Shown here: positions 37,075 to 46,914 of the stretch, piece by piece
Numbering within the stretch: position 1 is the first letter of the stretch
How the letters are laid out: each line of letters begins with the position of its first letter
NCBI RefSeq assembly: GCF_900182795.1
Contig: NZ_FXTX01000004.1
Coordinates: 1 to 64,000 of the forward strand
Length of the DNA stretch: 64,000 nucleotides
Direction of reading: 5' to 3'
Source: Venenivibrio stagnispumantis
GTDB taxonomy: Bacteria > Aquificota > Aquificia > Aquificales > Hydrogenothermaceae
Program-made: the position numbers and the translations under genes
The notes under the pieces: generated by a model
What the model was told of the DNA's origin: nothing
What the model saw: only the letters and a program-made list of their open reading frames with translations
Database searches by the model: none

Positions 37075-37368
37075 CTAATCCTTAGAAGCACAGATATATT
37101 TTACGCCTTTTTCTGTTTTAGCCCAGTGTCTACTTTTAGCCGGAACAATAAGCATATCTCCGGCTTTTAGATGATATTCTTTATCTTCTGTTCCGATAAT
37201 TATTTCTCCTTTTATTATCCATCTTACTTCATCAAAATTATGGATATGCCAATTATAAAATGTGCTGGCAAAATCTTCCCAGATATATATATTTTTATAC
37301 CCTTCTTTTTGTAATATTTTTCTTATTTCCTTTTCATCTGTTATATTAGTTTTTCTCAATAACTCCAT
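37075..37368 (-). CDS. Small cupin-domain protein
   Basis: 97 residues in one cupin barrel: WHIHNFDEVRWIIKGE, then HLKAGDMLIVPAKSRHWAKTEK, with metal-binding His and Glu residues (H and H-x-E like). It is probably a metal-binding enzyme or sensor; the substrate is unknown. No ribosome site is seen. The ATG lies six bases after a TATAAT box on the minus strand, so the mRNA may be leaderless. It is divergent from kdsC. Confidence 0.8.
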   Translation of the reverse strand: MELLRKTNITDEKEIRKILQKEGYKNIYIWEDFASTFYNWHIHNFDEVRWIIKGEIIIGTEDKEYHLKAGDMLIVPAKSRHWAKTEKGVKYICASKD

Positions 37369-37374
37369 AAAAAT

Positions 37375-37384
37375 ATTATATAAT
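37375..37384. promoter_or_regulatory. Palindromic, divergent -10 element for kdsC and the cupin gene
   Basis: ATTATATAAT is a perfect palindrome. It contains TATAAT on the plus strand (37379-37384) and on the minus strand (37380-37375). Each -10 is followed by exactly six bases and then the ATG: kdsC at 37391 and the cupin at 37368. No good -35 is visible on either side. Transcription starts would fall at or next to the ATGs. Confidence 0.6.
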
Positions 37385-37390
37385 AATTGT

Positions 37391-37912
37391 ATGATGAAAG
37401 AGAAAGCAAAAAATATTAAATGGTTTGTTTTTGATGTTGATGGTGTTTTAACAGATGGGAAAATTATTTATGATAGTGAAGGAAGAGAACTGAAAAATTT
37501 CTGTGTAAAAGATGGTCTTGGAATATATCTTTTATATCAAGCCGGAATAAATACTGCAATCATCACCGGAAGAAATTCTATAACAGTAGAAAGAAGAGCA
37601 AAAGAGCTACATATAACAGAAATTATACAGGGTGCCAAAGAAAAACTTCCTGCTTATATCAGTTTTAAAGAGAAATATAATATAAAAGACGAAGAGATTT
37701 TATTCATAGGTGATGATTACATAGATTTACCAATTTTGAGAAGGGTAGGCTTTCCGGTATCTGTCCCATCTGCACCGGATATTGTAAAAAGGCATTGCAT
37801 ATATATAACCAAAAAAGAAGGTGGAAATGGGGCAGTTAGAGAAGTGGTTGAACTTATTTTAGATTATCAAGGTAAATTGGAAGAGCTAATTAAAAAGTTA
37901 TATCTGATTTAA
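37391..37912 (+). CDS. kdsC: KDO 8-phosphate phosphatase (HAD family)
   Basis: 173 residues. FVFDVDGVLTDG at the N-terminus is HAD motif I, TAIITGRNS is motif II, and FIGDDYIDLPIL is motif IV. Length and ALPILRRVGFPV-like end match KdsC, which makes KDO for lipopolysaccharide. I reject a longer version from 37262 because its first 40 residues are non-homologous and overlap the cupin. The ATG at 37391 or the adjacent one at 37394 is preferred. No ribosome site is present. It shares a TTAA stop palindrome with ubiD. Confidence 0.93.
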   Translation: MMKEKAKNIKWFVFDVDGVLTDGKIIYDSEGRELKNFCVKDGLGIYLLYQAGINTAIITGRNSITVERRAKELHITEIIQGAKEKLPAYISFKEKYNIKDEEILFIGDDYIDLPILRRVGFPVSVPSAPDIVKRHCIYITKKEGGNGAVREVVELILDYQGKLEELIKKLYLI

Positions 37913-39732
37913 AAATCTATTATCTGATATTTTTTGAGAAAATCATCATCCACATCTATTATTTTCCTTTCCCGTAAAGATTGGATAATATCTTTATTAC
38001 AAAACAAATCTTCCGGCCATTCTCTATTATAACCATCTTCTTTATTTTTTGCAGTAGCATCTATACCCCATATCTCTTCTATCCATACATCATATAAAGG
38101 GTCAAAATTTCCAGATATTCTCCAAACAAGCATATAAGGATTATCTAAATCATTCATATAATCATCAATAAAAATAACTATTTTTAAATGCTGTTTTAAT
38201 TGTTTTAATTTATCAAATATTTTTTTAACCGGTTTTGTTTTATTTATTTTTATTATAGTTATCGGGTTTGGTGTATCTGTAAAAAACTGCTTTAAATTGG
38301 TTATATCGTTATCTATCTGTTTTACTTTTTCTAAAAGAATATTGTCAGGTAAGATATTAATGTCGGTTTTTATCGGATTTCCGGTTGCATCTATTCCGAG
38401 TTTTCCACCTACAAGTGGCTCATAACTTGAATGGTCAAGCTGGTCTACAATTCCTTCTGTTATTAAAAATGATTTTTCTGTCAATCTGTTTAATATATAT
38501 TTTGTTAAAGCCTGATAATCTGTAAGAGCCGGAGCATCTTCATTTACAAAGATTGCATTTCTTAAAAAGCTCATCTGTCCGACGCCCCATAATGCATGCA
38601 TAATTTGTTTTGCATGTCCTTTATATAAGGGTTTTATTTTTGCAATTAATAAATTATGAAAACAGCCATTTTCCGGCATATGGTAATCTATTAAATCCGG
38701 TGATGTTGTTTTTAAAAGTGGTAAAAATATTCTTTCTGTTGCCCAGCCCATATATTTATCTTCAAGGGGTGGTTTTCCCACCACTGTTGCCATATATACA
38801 GGATTTTTTTTCATTGTTATTGCTTTTATATTTAGCACCGGAAAAAGCTCCACCGGCGTATAATATCCGGTATGGTCTCCAAAAGGTCCTTCAGGTGCTA
38901 AATTTTCCGGCTCAATTTCTCCTTCTATTACAATATCCACATCATAAGGAATATATATATCATTTGTTATGGATTTTACAAGTTTTAGATTTTCATTTCT
39001 GATAAATCCATAAAGAAGGAGTTCAAACATATTAGGTGGAAGGGGTGCCTGCCCACACCAAAAATAAAGAGGGTCTCCACCGATAGCTATTGATACAGGC
39101 ATTTTTTTACCGGCTTTTTTATATTGATGGAAAAAATGATTACCATCTTTATGTATTTGCCAATGTATTATAACTTTATCCTTTGATAATTTTTGTATTC
39201 TGTAAAGCCCGAGATTTTGAAATTTTCCATCTAAGGATTTTGTATAAATCTGTCCTGCTGTTATAAATTTATCTGCATCTTTTTCCCAAGTTTTTAATAT
39301 CGGTATAATATCTAAATTTACATCTTCTCCGATATATTTAATTTCTTGACATATACCTTCTTTTTTTAATCTTTTTGGAAAGATATTTTTTATTTTAAAA
39401 AGTTTAGATAATGAAGATAGTTTTTCAAATATACCTTCCGGTGGCTTTATATGAATAATTTCTTCTATTTCTTTTGCTATTTCATCCGGATGTTTGCCGA
39501 ATATAAATTCCGTTATCTCAAAATTTGCAAATGTATTCATTAAAACCGGAATATTATATTTTATGTTTTCTTTTTTATCTACCGGATTTGTAAAAAGCAA
39601 TACTTTTGAGTTTTGTTTTTTAACTTCTATATAAGCTATATGTGGTATCTCTAAATTTACATCCAAAGGCTCATCAATAACCTTTAACCAATCTCTTTCT
39701 TTTAGCTTTTGAAGAAAATATTCTAATAACAT
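37909..39732 (-). CDS. UbiD-family decarboxylase (menaquinone/futalosine-type)
   Basis: 607 residues, prenylated-FMN decarboxylase of the UbiD family. The central region with YIPYDVDIVIEGEIEP, LAPEGPFGDHTGYY and AITMKKNPVYMAT carries the E-rich active site. At 607 residues it is the size of the longer UbiD homologues used in futalosine-pathway menaquinone synthesis in Aquificota and Campylobacterota, but that is an inference. The start overlaps the last base of the restriction endonuclease stop. The stop lies in TTAA, shared with kdsC. Confidence 0.87.
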   Translation of the reverse strand: MLLEYFLQKLKERDWLKVIDEPLDVNLEIPHIAYIEVKKQNSKVLLFTNPVDKKENIKYNIPVLMNTFANFEITEFIFGKHPDEIAKEIEEIIHIKPPEGIFEKLSSLSKLFKIKNIFPKRLKKEGICQEIKYIGEDVNLDIIPILKTWEKDADKFITAGQIYTKSLDGKFQNLGLYRIQKLSKDKVIIHWQIHKDGNHFFHQYKKAGKKMPVSIAIGGDPLYFWCGQAPLPPNMFELLLYGFIRNENLKLVKSITNDIYIPYDVDIVIEGEIEPENLAPEGPFGDHTGYYTPVELFPVLNIKAITMKKNPVYMATVVGKPPLEDKYMGWATERIFLPLLKTTSPDLIDYHMPENGCFHNLLIAKIKPLYKGHAKQIMHALWGVGQMSFLRNAIFVNEDAPALTDYQALTKYILNRLTEKSFLITEGIVDQLDHSSYEPLVGGKLGIDATGNPIKTDINILPDNILLEKVKQIDNDITNLKQFFTDTPNPITIIKINKTKPVKKIFDKLKQLKQHLKIVIFIDDYMNDLDNPYMLVWRISGNFDPLYDVWIEEIWGIDATAKNKEDGYNREWPEDLFCNKDIIQSLRERKIIDVDDDFLKKYQIIDF

Positions 39733-40397
39733 TATTCATTTCCTTTTAATCTTTCTATTTCTTTTTTTATATCTTCTATTACTTCTTTATTAAAAATCTT
39801 TTTCTTCCCATCTTCTTCTTTTATGGAAAATATAATAAAAACTTTTCCACCATATTTCTTTTGAAACTTTTTATGGGCTTCTTCTATGAAATTTTGTATA
39901 TTCTGATTTATTTGTTTATATGTAATTGGTTTTATTTGTATTCCTATGTATTTATCTCCTATTTTTATAAAAAAATCTACATTATATTTCCTATCCCATT
40001 CATCAGGTGCAGGTTCAATTTTTAAGCCAATTTCTTTTTCTAATTGACCGTAAATTGTTTTTATTTCCGTGTCATATCCTTCATAAGTTCTATCTATTAC
40101 AAGCTTATAAATATATTCAATACAATCTTCTTCTTTAACCTCATTAATTTCTGATTGCATAACCTCTGTAATTTTTATATATAACTTTTTACCGAGTTCT
40201 TCAAGATATTCATCGGGAGATATTTTTATTCCTTTATTATTTAAAAATTCTGAAAGTTTTTTCTTATAACATTCTTTCCAATCTTCTTTATTTTTTGGGC
40301 TACATTCTCTTATCCACTCTGAAACCGTACCAACACTATTTTTTTTATTAAGTCCCCATCTACTTGTTGCTGAATTAAGTATCCATTCTTTTGCCAT
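39732..40397 (-). CDS. MjaI-family type II restriction endonuclease
   Basis: 221 residues. The N-terminus MAKEWILNSATSRWGLN and SVGTVSEWIRECSPKN match the MjaI family, whose founder recognises CTAG. A nuclease core, VDFFIKIGDKYIGIQIKP (D ... Q-x-K), lies near residues 143-162. The gene starts inside its methyltransferase gene (23-bp overlap), downstream of it on the same strand. The recognition site is inferred from the family. Confidence 0.85.
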   Translation of the reverse strand: MAKEWILNSATSRWGLNKKNSVGTVSEWIRECSPKNKEDWKECYKKKLSEFLNNKGIKISPDEYLEELGKKLYIKITEVMQSEINEVKEEDCIEYIYKLVIDRTYEGYDTEIKTIYGQLEKEIGLKIEPAPDEWDRKYNVDFFIKIGDKYIGIQIKPITYKQINQNIQNFIEEAHKKFQKKYGGKVFIIFSIKEEDGKKKIFNKEVIEDIKKEIERLKGNE

Positions 40398-41616
40398 TAT
40401 AAATATCTCCTTCTATTTCAATAAATTTATTCTTATATTTATGCTCTTTTATTCTTTCTGCTTTTGCAATACCTGATTTAATAAGATAAGCATTTATAAA
40501 TATTTTATTTTTTAAATATACATAAGCTTCTACCGTATTTTGATTTATAACATTATTACTATCAAATTTCAAAAAAACTTCTTTTTTTAGAAGATACTTT
40601 TTAAAATAATCTAAGGCTTTGTCTTTATCTATTATTTTTACTCCTAAGAATTTTACATTTAAATCTGTATTTAATTTTAAAGTTTCTTCATCTATTATTT
40701 CCACTACTTTATAAAGATGATCTTTTCCGAATTTTAATTTACTTTGTTCTATTTGTGGTTTTGCGTCTTTAATTCTCGGAATATAGTCTATAGCTTCTAT
40801 ATTTGGAGTATTTTCTCTTTTTATAACTTTGATATTATTATTTACTTTATTTTTTATAATTTGTAAGAAATTTTCATTAATTTCATAACCTATCGGTATT
40901 CTTTCTAATTCCAAAGCAACTTTCATTGTTGTTCCGCTTCCTACGAATGGGTCTAAAACTTTATCACCTACGAAAGAAAACATTTTTATTAATCTTCTTG
41001 GTAATTCTTCCGGAAACATAGCTTCATGTTCTAACTGCTTAACACCCGGAAAATTCCAATGTCCTGAGAAATATTCTTTCCATTCTTCTTTTGATAATTT
41101 TGATTTTTCTTTAATTTCTTTTGAAACTTTTATTTTTGTTTTACCGGGTTTTTTAAATATAAGAATATATTCATAATCTATTTCCAATATCCCATTTGGC
41201 GGATAAGGATAAGAACCCATTATATTTGCTCCACCGGTTGTATTCATTGTAGTTTTCTTTTGCCAAATTATAGCTCCCATATAGTCAAAACCTATCTCTT
41301 CACATTGAGATATAATTTCCGAATGCAAAGGTATTACTTTATATCTACCATAAACGACAGAACGGGCAAATTGGTCTCCAATATTAATACATAATCTTTT
41401 TCCCGGTTTTAAAACTCTATAACACTCTTTCCAGACACTATATAAATCCTTCAAATATCCGTGTAAAGTTTGTCCGTAGCCTATTTGTTTATCTACTCCA
41501 TAATCTTTTATATGCCAATATGGTGGTGAAGTAATAATAACATCTATAGATTCGTCTTCAATTTCTATCATCTTACGGCTATCGCCAATTATTAGTAATC
41601 CCTTATCTAATAACAT
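40375..41616 (-). CDS. DNA methyltransferase (beta class) with an SNase-like C-terminal domain
   Basis: 413 residues. TSPPYW (residues 29-34) precedes DPFVGSGTT (about 221-229), the permuted order of beta-class enzymes; SPPY suits N4-cytosine methylation. About residues 295-390 form an added domain, VKFLGVKII ... KKYLLKKEVFLKFD ... AYVYLKNKIFINAYLIKSGIAKA, resembling a staphylococcal-nuclease fold. The Arg/Glu catalytic residues of SNase appear replaced, so it probably binds DNA or protein. Partner of the MjaI-like endonuclease. Confidence 0.87.
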   Translation of the reverse strand: MLLDKGLLIIGDSRKMIEIEDESIDVIITSPPYWHIKDYGVDKQIGYGQTLHGYLKDLYSVWKECYRVLKPGKRLCINIGDQFARSVVYGRYKVIPLHSEIISQCEEIGFDYMGAIIWQKKTTMNTTGGANIMGSYPYPPNGILEIDYEYILIFKKPGKTKIKVSKEIKEKSKLSKEEWKEYFSGHWNFPGVKQLEHEAMFPEELPRRLIKMFSFVGDKVLDPFVGSGTTMKVALELERIPIGYEINENFLQIIKNKVNNNIKVIKRENTPNIEAIDYIPRIKDAKPQIEQSKLKFGKDHLYKVVEIIDEETLKLNTDLNVKFLGVKIIDKDKALDYFKKYLLKKEVFLKFDSNNVINQNTVEAYVYLKNKIFINAYLIKSGIAKAERIKEHKYKNKFIEIEGDIYNGKRMDT

Positions 41617-42614
41617 TTTTCTGTCTCCAATATAAGCTCTTTCAATGCCTGTATAAAAATTGGATGGGTTTTTAATGTAGGTATTCTTTTATAATCTTCA
41701 ATACCTACTTCTTTTGCAAGATTTCCATATTGATAATCAAGTTCATAAAGGGTTTCTGAATGTTCTGAAACAAATGCAACCGGTATAACTGCAAGCTTTT
41801 TTATTCCTTCTTTTGCAAGCCTTTGTATCTCCTCATCTGTAAATGGTTCAAGCCATTTAACCGGTCCAACTTTACTTTGATATGCAAGAGAGTATTTGTT
41901 TTCCGGAAAATGCTCCATTATAAGCCTAACTGTTTCTTCTACTTGTTTTTGATAAGGGTCTCCTTCCTGTATAATTTTTACCGGCAGACTATGGGCTGAA
42001 AATAAAAAGTAATAATCTTTATACTCCGGTAAATTTTCTTTTATGTTTTCTACCATTGCTTTTATATATGTTGGATGATTAAAATAACAATTTATCTTTT
42101 TTATCTTAGTATCTGATGGATAAAAATATGGTTTTTCCTGTCCTTGCAATGTTGTTAAAACAAAATTTTTACCTTTTTTAAAGATTTTTCTATATACCCT
42201 GTCAAACTCATTAAAAGATGAGCCGGTGGTAGTTCTGCTATATTGTGGATAAAGAGGAAGAAGTATAATTTTTTTTATATTTTCATTTTTTAGCTGTGAT
42301 AATGCTTCTTCTGTAAATGGATGCCAATATCTCATAGCCACTACAACTTTATAATTTTCTCCGAGAGCTTCTTGCAAAGCTTTTGCCTGCTCCTCTGTCT
42401 GTTCTCTTTGGGGAGATTTTCCACCCATTATTTCATAATATATCTTTGTTTTTTTTGCTCTTGTTTTAGAGATAATCCATGCTACCGGTTTTTGTATAAT
42501 TTTTGGTATCCGGATAATATCATGGTCTGAAAACAGATTATACAAAAAAGGCTGTATTGCATCTAAGCTATCAGGTCCTCCCATATTTAAAAGCACAACT
42601 GCTGTTTTTCCCAC
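41607..42614 (-). CDS. hemH: Ferrochelatase
   Basis: 335 residues. Inserts Fe(II) into protoporphyrin IX. LLNMGGPDS at the N-terminus, AMRYWHPFTEEAL, LPLYPQYSRTTTGS and FSAHSLPVKII (catalytic His) are family signatures; AFVSEHSETLYELD also fits. The start is GTG 42614, nine bases after TGAGG; the in-frame TTG upstream overlaps that site. Its end overlaps the methyltransferase gene by 10 bases. Confidence 0.95.
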   Translation of the reverse strand: MGKTAVVLLNMGGPDSLDAIQPFLYNLFSDHDIIRIPKIIQKPVAWIISKTRAKKTKIYYEIMGGKSPQREQTEEQAKALQEALGENYKVVVAMRYWHPFTEEALSQLKNENIKKIILLPLYPQYSRTTTGSSFNEFDRVYRKIFKKGKNFVLTTLQGQEKPYFYPSDTKIKKINCYFNHPTYIKAMVENIKENLPEYKDYYFLFSAHSLPVKIIQEGDPYQKQVEETVRLIMEHFPENKYSLAYQSKVGPVKWLEPFTDEEIQRLAKEGIKKLAVIPVAFVSEHSETLYELDYQYGNLAKEVGIEDYKRIPTLKTHPIFIQALKELILETEKCY

Positions 42615-42728
42615 TAAACTTAACCTCAAAAAATTTTTTATATTATAAAATAAATTATGCTAAATTTATATAAAATAGTTTAAATTTTAATTTAGATTAA
42701 AAAAATGTCATTTTAAAAAGGAGCAGTG

Positions 42729-43346
42729 ATGAAAAGAATATTAATTGCAACTACTAACAAAGGAAAGTTGAGAGAGTTCAGGGATTTATTATCCGGTTTA
42801 AATATTGAAGTTTTATCCCTTGAAGATATGGAAAATAAAATTGAAGTAGAGGAAGATAAGGAAACTTTTTTAGAAAATGCTATAAAAAAAGCAAAAGAGT
42901 ATGCAAAATTTTATAATATGCCGGTTATAGCAGAAGATGCCGGATTGGAAGTTCAGGAGCTAAATGGTTATCCCGGAGTTTATTCTGCAAGATTTTATGA
43001 GATAGATTTTGGCGGTAAGGAAGATATTACGGAAAATAAAGATAAAGCTAATATAAAAAAATTACTTAGATTATTACAAGGCAAAGAAAACAGAGATGCG
43101 AGATATGTGAGTGTTGTTGTGTTTTATAATCCGGAAGATTTTGGAATATGGACAGAAGGATTTTGTTATGGAAAGATAGCAGAAAAGCCAATCGGAGAAG
43201 GTGGCTTTGGATATGACCCTATCTTTATACCACAAGGATATGATAAAACAATGGCTCAACTTTCACCGGAAGAAAAAAATAAAATATCCCATAGAGGCAT
43301 TGCAGTCAGGAAATTAATAAATATTTTAGAAAAAGTTATCCATTAA
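42729..43346 (+). CDS. rdgB: XTP/dITP pyrophosphatase
   Basis: 205 residues. House-cleaning enzyme hydrolysing non-canonical purine NTPs. [11 protein letters not shown] at the start, AEDAGLEV, and the C-terminal [11 protein letters not shown] and [10 protein letters not shown] are the RdgB/HAM1 motifs. The ATG at 42729 follows AAGGAG by six bases; GTG 42726 is rejected. It overlaps the converging hyfI-like gene by 11 bases. Confidence 0.95.
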   Translation: MKRILIATTNKGKLREFRDLLSGLNIEVLSLEDMENKIEVEEDKETFLENAIKKAKEYAKFYNMPVIAEDAGLEVQELNGYPGVYSARFYEIDFGGKEDITENKDKANIKKLLRLLQGKENRDARYVSVVVFYNPEDFGIWTEGFCYGKIAEKPIGEGGFGYDPIFIPQGYDKTMAQLSPEEKNKISHRGIAVRKLINILEKVIH

Positions 43347-43854
43347 CTTTTCCTTTTAATAAAATCAGTAAGCCGGAGATAATATCTATTGGTTCCGGTG
43401 GACATCCTTTAATCCATAAATCAACAGGTAATTTATCTTTTATTCCATCCATTATTGCATAACTTCCCTTAAAAATGCCACCATCTATTACACAATCACC
43501 TACTGCTATAACAAATTTTGGAGATGGAACATTTTCGTATGCTTTTAAAACTGCCTCATACATATTTCTTGTTAAACAGCCGGTTATCATAATTGCATCT
43601 GCATGTTTTGGAGAAGCAACAAATTTTATTCCAAATCTTTCAATATCATAATAAGGATTTGTTAAAGCAGATATTTCATATTCGCAGGCATTACAGGAGC
43701 CACTATCTACTTCTCTTATTGCAAAACTACCATCAAAATATTTATCAATAATTTCTTTTAATTCTTTACCAAGTATCTCAACATTTTCATCTCTTATTTC
43801 TATATCTTCTGCTTTTATTCCTTCTTTAAAAAGATATTTTACTAATTTAAACAT
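43336..43854 (-). CDS. Ehr/Hyf complex small subunit (HyfI/NuoB-like)
   Basis: 172 residues. Carries the proximal 4Fe-4S cluster: Cys54 and Cys57 (GSCNAC), Cys121 (VGDC) and Cys151 (KGCPPEP), with a further Cys93. Last gene in the minus-strand operon HyfB-C-E-F-G-I. The iron-sulfur ligands are intact although the partner large subunit has lost its NiFe ligands. A 46-bp part of this coding sequence (43408-43453) recurs at 51984-52029. Confidence 0.9.
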   Translation of the reverse strand: MFKLVKYLFKEGIKAEDIEIRDENVEILGKELKEIIDKYFDGSFAIREVDSGSCNACEYEISALTNPYYDIERFGIKFVASPKHADAIMITGCLTRNMYEAVLKAYENVPSPKFVIAVGDCVIDGGIFKGSYAIMDGIKDKLPVDLWIKGCPPEPIDIISGLLILLKGKVNG

Positions 43855-43863
43855 TTTACTACC

Positions 43864-45441
43864 TCACAAATCATTTCCTGCATAACTTAGATTTAAACTT
43901 TTATTTACTATTGGAAAGTCTGCAACTATATCTCCAAGCACTGCAAATTGGATAGTTTGCCAGTTATTAAAAGATGGGTCTCTTATTTTCCATCTTTCAA
44001 TTTTACCTTCCTCATCTATTTTTACAAAATGTATAATATTTCCTCTTTGGCTTTCTGCATATCCAAGAGTCCAGCTATTTTTCTTTATTTCATTTAAATT
44101 TGTTTTTATATCGCCTTCCGGTAAATCTGCCAATACTTGCTTTATTATGGAGATACTATCTTCAATATCGCTTAATCTACATTTTAAACGGGCTAAAACA
44201 TCTCCTTCTTCAAAAATTTTGCTTTCAAAAGTTAATCTATCATATATAAGATAAGGATGCTCTTTTCTTATATCTGAATATAATCCGGAAGCCCTTGCCG
44301 TATATCCAACTGCTGATAAATCTTTTATTGTTTCATATCTTATTCTTCCTGTTGTTTCCAGCCTATCAAGTATTGAAGCTGAGCTGAATAATATCTTTTT
44401 AAATTCTTCATATTTTATATATACTTTATCTACGGTTTCTATTATATCTTTTATTTTTTCATCATTTAAATCTACATTTACACCACCAAAAGATAACACT
44501 CCTTTATTAAATCTGCTTCCGGATAATCTTTTATTTAATCGCATAATATCTTCTTTTAATGCAAACATATTCATTGCACCAAAGGTATAGGCAACATCTT
44601 GAAATAACCAACCAAAATCATTTATATTACACATCAATCTCTCAAGTTCTGCAAATAAAACCCTGAGGTATTTTGCCCTTTCCGGTATTTTGGTATCAGA
44701 TAATTTTTCTATTGCCTGAATATAAGCTAATGTATGGGCAAAAGAATGGTCTCCGGATATTTTATCTGTAAAATTTAAAAGTTCTTCCGGTTTTTTCCCT
44801 TCTGCTAATTTTTCTATACCTCTATGTTTAAAAAATAATCTTATTTCAAGTTGTAAAATATGCTCTCCTGCTAATGAAAATCTAAAATGTCCCGGCTCTA
44901 TAATACCTGCATGTATAGGCCCTACCAATATATTAAATACACCTTCTCCCTTCACTTCTTTATACTCATACTTTCCATATTTTTTAAACTCTAACTTTGT
45001 ATTATAAGGAAAATCTTTTCTTAATGGATGGACATTTTGTGGAAAATTTTCAGGAAATAAAATAAGTGGTCTTAAATCCGGATGATTTAAAGGAGTTATA
45101 CCAAACATATCATTTATTTCCCTTTCATACCAGTTAAGTGCAGGGATTATATTTGCAAGGGAGTTAAATCTTTCCTTAACTTTTATCTCAATAATAAAAA
45201 ATACATTTTTCTTATGATAAGAATAAACATATCTAATTGTAAAACAGCCTTCTTTTTCTCTATCATCTGTTGCTACCACTGTTGCAACTTCACAATCTAA
45301 ATCTTTAAAAAGATATTGAGAAACAAGAGCAAGATTAAAATCTATAAGATGAATTACAACTTCATTCTCACTATTTAAAGAAAAATCTGTAATTTTATCA
45401 AGAACTGGAGCTAAAAGTTCTTTAACTTCCTCAATACTCAT
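43864..45441 (-). CDS. Ehr-type large subunit (HyfG/HycE-like) lacking the NiFe site
   Basis: 525 residues, fusing a NuoC-like N-terminal domain (GCFTIRYVYSY ... ALNWYEREINDMFGI) with a NuoD/hydrogenase large subunit. In NiFe hydrogenases the first metal motif is RxCGxC before FAHS; here about residues 228-236 read ISGDHSFAHT, with no cysteine. The second motif, DPCxxC, reads DPSFNNW near residue 487. All four ligands are gone. Thus it cannot bind NiFe and belongs with energy-converting hydrogenase-related (Ehr) complexes. Confidence 0.9.
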   Translation of the reverse strand: MSIEEVKELLAPVLDKITDFSLNSENEVVIHLIDFNLALVSQYLFKDLDCEVATVVATDDREKEGCFTIRYVYSYHKKNVFFIIEIKVKERFNSLANIIPALNWYEREINDMFGITPLNHPDLRPLILFPENFPQNVHPLRKDFPYNTKLEFKKYGKYEYKEVKGEGVFNILVGPIHAGIIEPGHFRFSLAGEHILQLEIRLFFKHRGIEKLAEGKKPEELLNFTDKISGDHSFAHTLAYIQAIEKLSDTKIPERAKYLRVLFAELERLMCNINDFGWLFQDVAYTFGAMNMFALKEDIMRLNKRLSGSRFNKGVLSFGGVNVDLNDEKIKDIIETVDKVYIKYEEFKKILFSSASILDRLETTGRIRYETIKDLSAVGYTARASGLYSDIRKEHPYLIYDRLTFESKIFEEGDVLARLKCRLSDIEDSISIIKQVLADLPEGDIKTNLNEIKKNSWTLGYAESQRGNIIHFVKIDEEGKIERWKIRDPSFNNWQTIQFAVLGDIVADFPIVNKSLNLSYAGNDL

Positions 45442-46913
45442 GCTTTAACTCCGATTATAAAGTTGATATTTTTAATTAAGATATTTAAACTTTTCGGTAT
45501 ATAAAATGTAAATATAACTGCAATAAGCAAACCTATAATAGATGGAATTATTAAATATAAATTCTCTTCTTTTTTATGATTGCTTTCATCTTCACCCATT
45601 AACATTTGGGAAAAATGATATATAAAGCCACCGAAAATAGCCACTAATAATGATAATAACAATACTGCCTGCCAGATAAAATTATTTCTAATAGCTTCAA
45701 GGGTTATTAAAAACTCTGTTATAAATAAACTAAATGGTGGCATTCCGGTAATTGCTAATACAGATAATAACAAAATAGATGCTGTAATTGGCATTTTACC
45801 AAATAATCCTTTAATATTAAAAATCTCTTTTGTATGGTAATTTACTAATATAGAGCCAACAGAATAAAATATAGAACCTTTAATAAATGCATGGCTTAAA
45901 GTATGTAATATACCTGCAAAAATTGATAATTTTGTATTTATTCCAAAAGCAATAGCTATAATACCCATATGCTCCATAGAAGAATAAGCAAGTAATCTTT
46001 TATAATCTACCTGTCTTATTATAAACATCATTGCCACAAAAACTGTAAATAATCCGAAAAACAAAAGAAAGTTAGAAGATAAATATCCAATAGATGCTTT
46101 ATTCATAAAAGAATCTACTCTCAAAATAGCATAAAATGCACAATTTAATAAAACACCGGACATTAGAGCACTAATAGGTGTAGGAGCTTGGGAGTGGGCA
46201 TCCGGAAGCCAAAAATGTAAAGGAGCAAATCCTACTTTTGTTCCAAAACCAACAACAATAAATATAAAAGCTATTGTTAATAATCTTTTATCAAATTTAT
46301 CTGCTACATCAAATATATTTGATATTTGCAATGCCTGAATACCTTCACCGAGCAAATGAAATGAAGCAAAATATATAACTATAATTCCAAATAAAGCAAA
46401 AGATATTCCTATGGAACATAGAATAATATATTTCCATCCGGCTTCTACTGCTTCTTTATTTCTATAAAAAGATATTAAAAATGCAGTTGCAAGGGTTGTG
46501 CCTTCTATTGCTATCCATAATATTCCAAAATTATTTGATAAAGCCACAATAAACATTGCAAAAATAAATAAATTCATCCAAAAATAAAATTCATTTACCT
46601 TTTTCTCCGGTAAGCCGGCATTTATCTCTTTACTCATATATCCAATAGAATAAATAGAAGAAAGTAAAGCAAGTATAAGAATAACAATAAAAATAACTGC
46701 ATTTAAAGCATCTAAAAATAAAAATCCGGATAACTCATAAATTGCTTTATATCCATTGGAATATTTTAATAACTCTATCAACCTATAAATTAAAGATAAA
46801 CCTATCAATAGATTTAAAGAAGATATAACTATCTGCATTCGCATAGCAGTCCTAACAGATACAAAATAAGAAACAATACTCCATACAAGCTGTAATAACA
46901 AAATCTCTATCAT
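45438..46913 (-). CDS. Antiporter-like membrane subunit (HyfF-like)
   Basis: 491 residues, about 14 membrane helices. The Mrp/NuoL/M/N fold is indicated by the charged motifs GTKVGFAPLHFWLPDAHSQAPTPISALMSG and YKRLLAYSSMEHMGIIAI, with conserved His and Lys/Glu residues for ion movement. It is located in the Hyf-like operon between E and G subunits, overlapping G by four bases. Confidence 0.9.
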   Translation of the reverse strand: MIEILLLQLVWSIVSYFVSVRTAMRMQIVISSLNLLIGLSLIYRLIELLKYSNGYKAIYELSGFLFLDALNAVIFIVILILALLSSIYSIGYMSKEINAGLPEKKVNEFYFWMNLFIFAMFIVALSNNFGILWIAIEGTTLATAFLISFYRNKEAVEAGWKYIILCSIGISFALFGIIVIYFASFHLLGEGIQALQISNIFDVADKFDKRLLTIAFIFIVVGFGTKVGFAPLHFWLPDAHSQAPTPISALMSGVLLNCAFYAILRVDSFMNKASIGYLSSNFLLFFGLFTVFVAMMFIIRQVDYKRLLAYSSMEHMGIIAIAFGINTKLSIFAGILHTLSHAFIKGSIFYSVGSILVNYHTKEIFNIKGLFGKMPITASILLLSVLAITGMPPFSLFITEFLITLEAIRNNFIWQAVLLLSLLVAIFGGFIYHFSQMLMGEDESNHKKEENLYLIIPSIIGLLIAVIFTFYIPKSLNILIKNINFIIGVKA

Positions 46914-46914
46914 T

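Noticed and set aside
37262-37390. Longer start for kdsC
   Set aside because: The extra residues are non-homologous, antisense to the cupin gene and lack a ribosome site.
43864-45441. Calling the operon a NiFe hydrogenase (Hyf/Hyc)
   Set aside because: None of the four NiFe-ligand cysteines is present in the large subunit.
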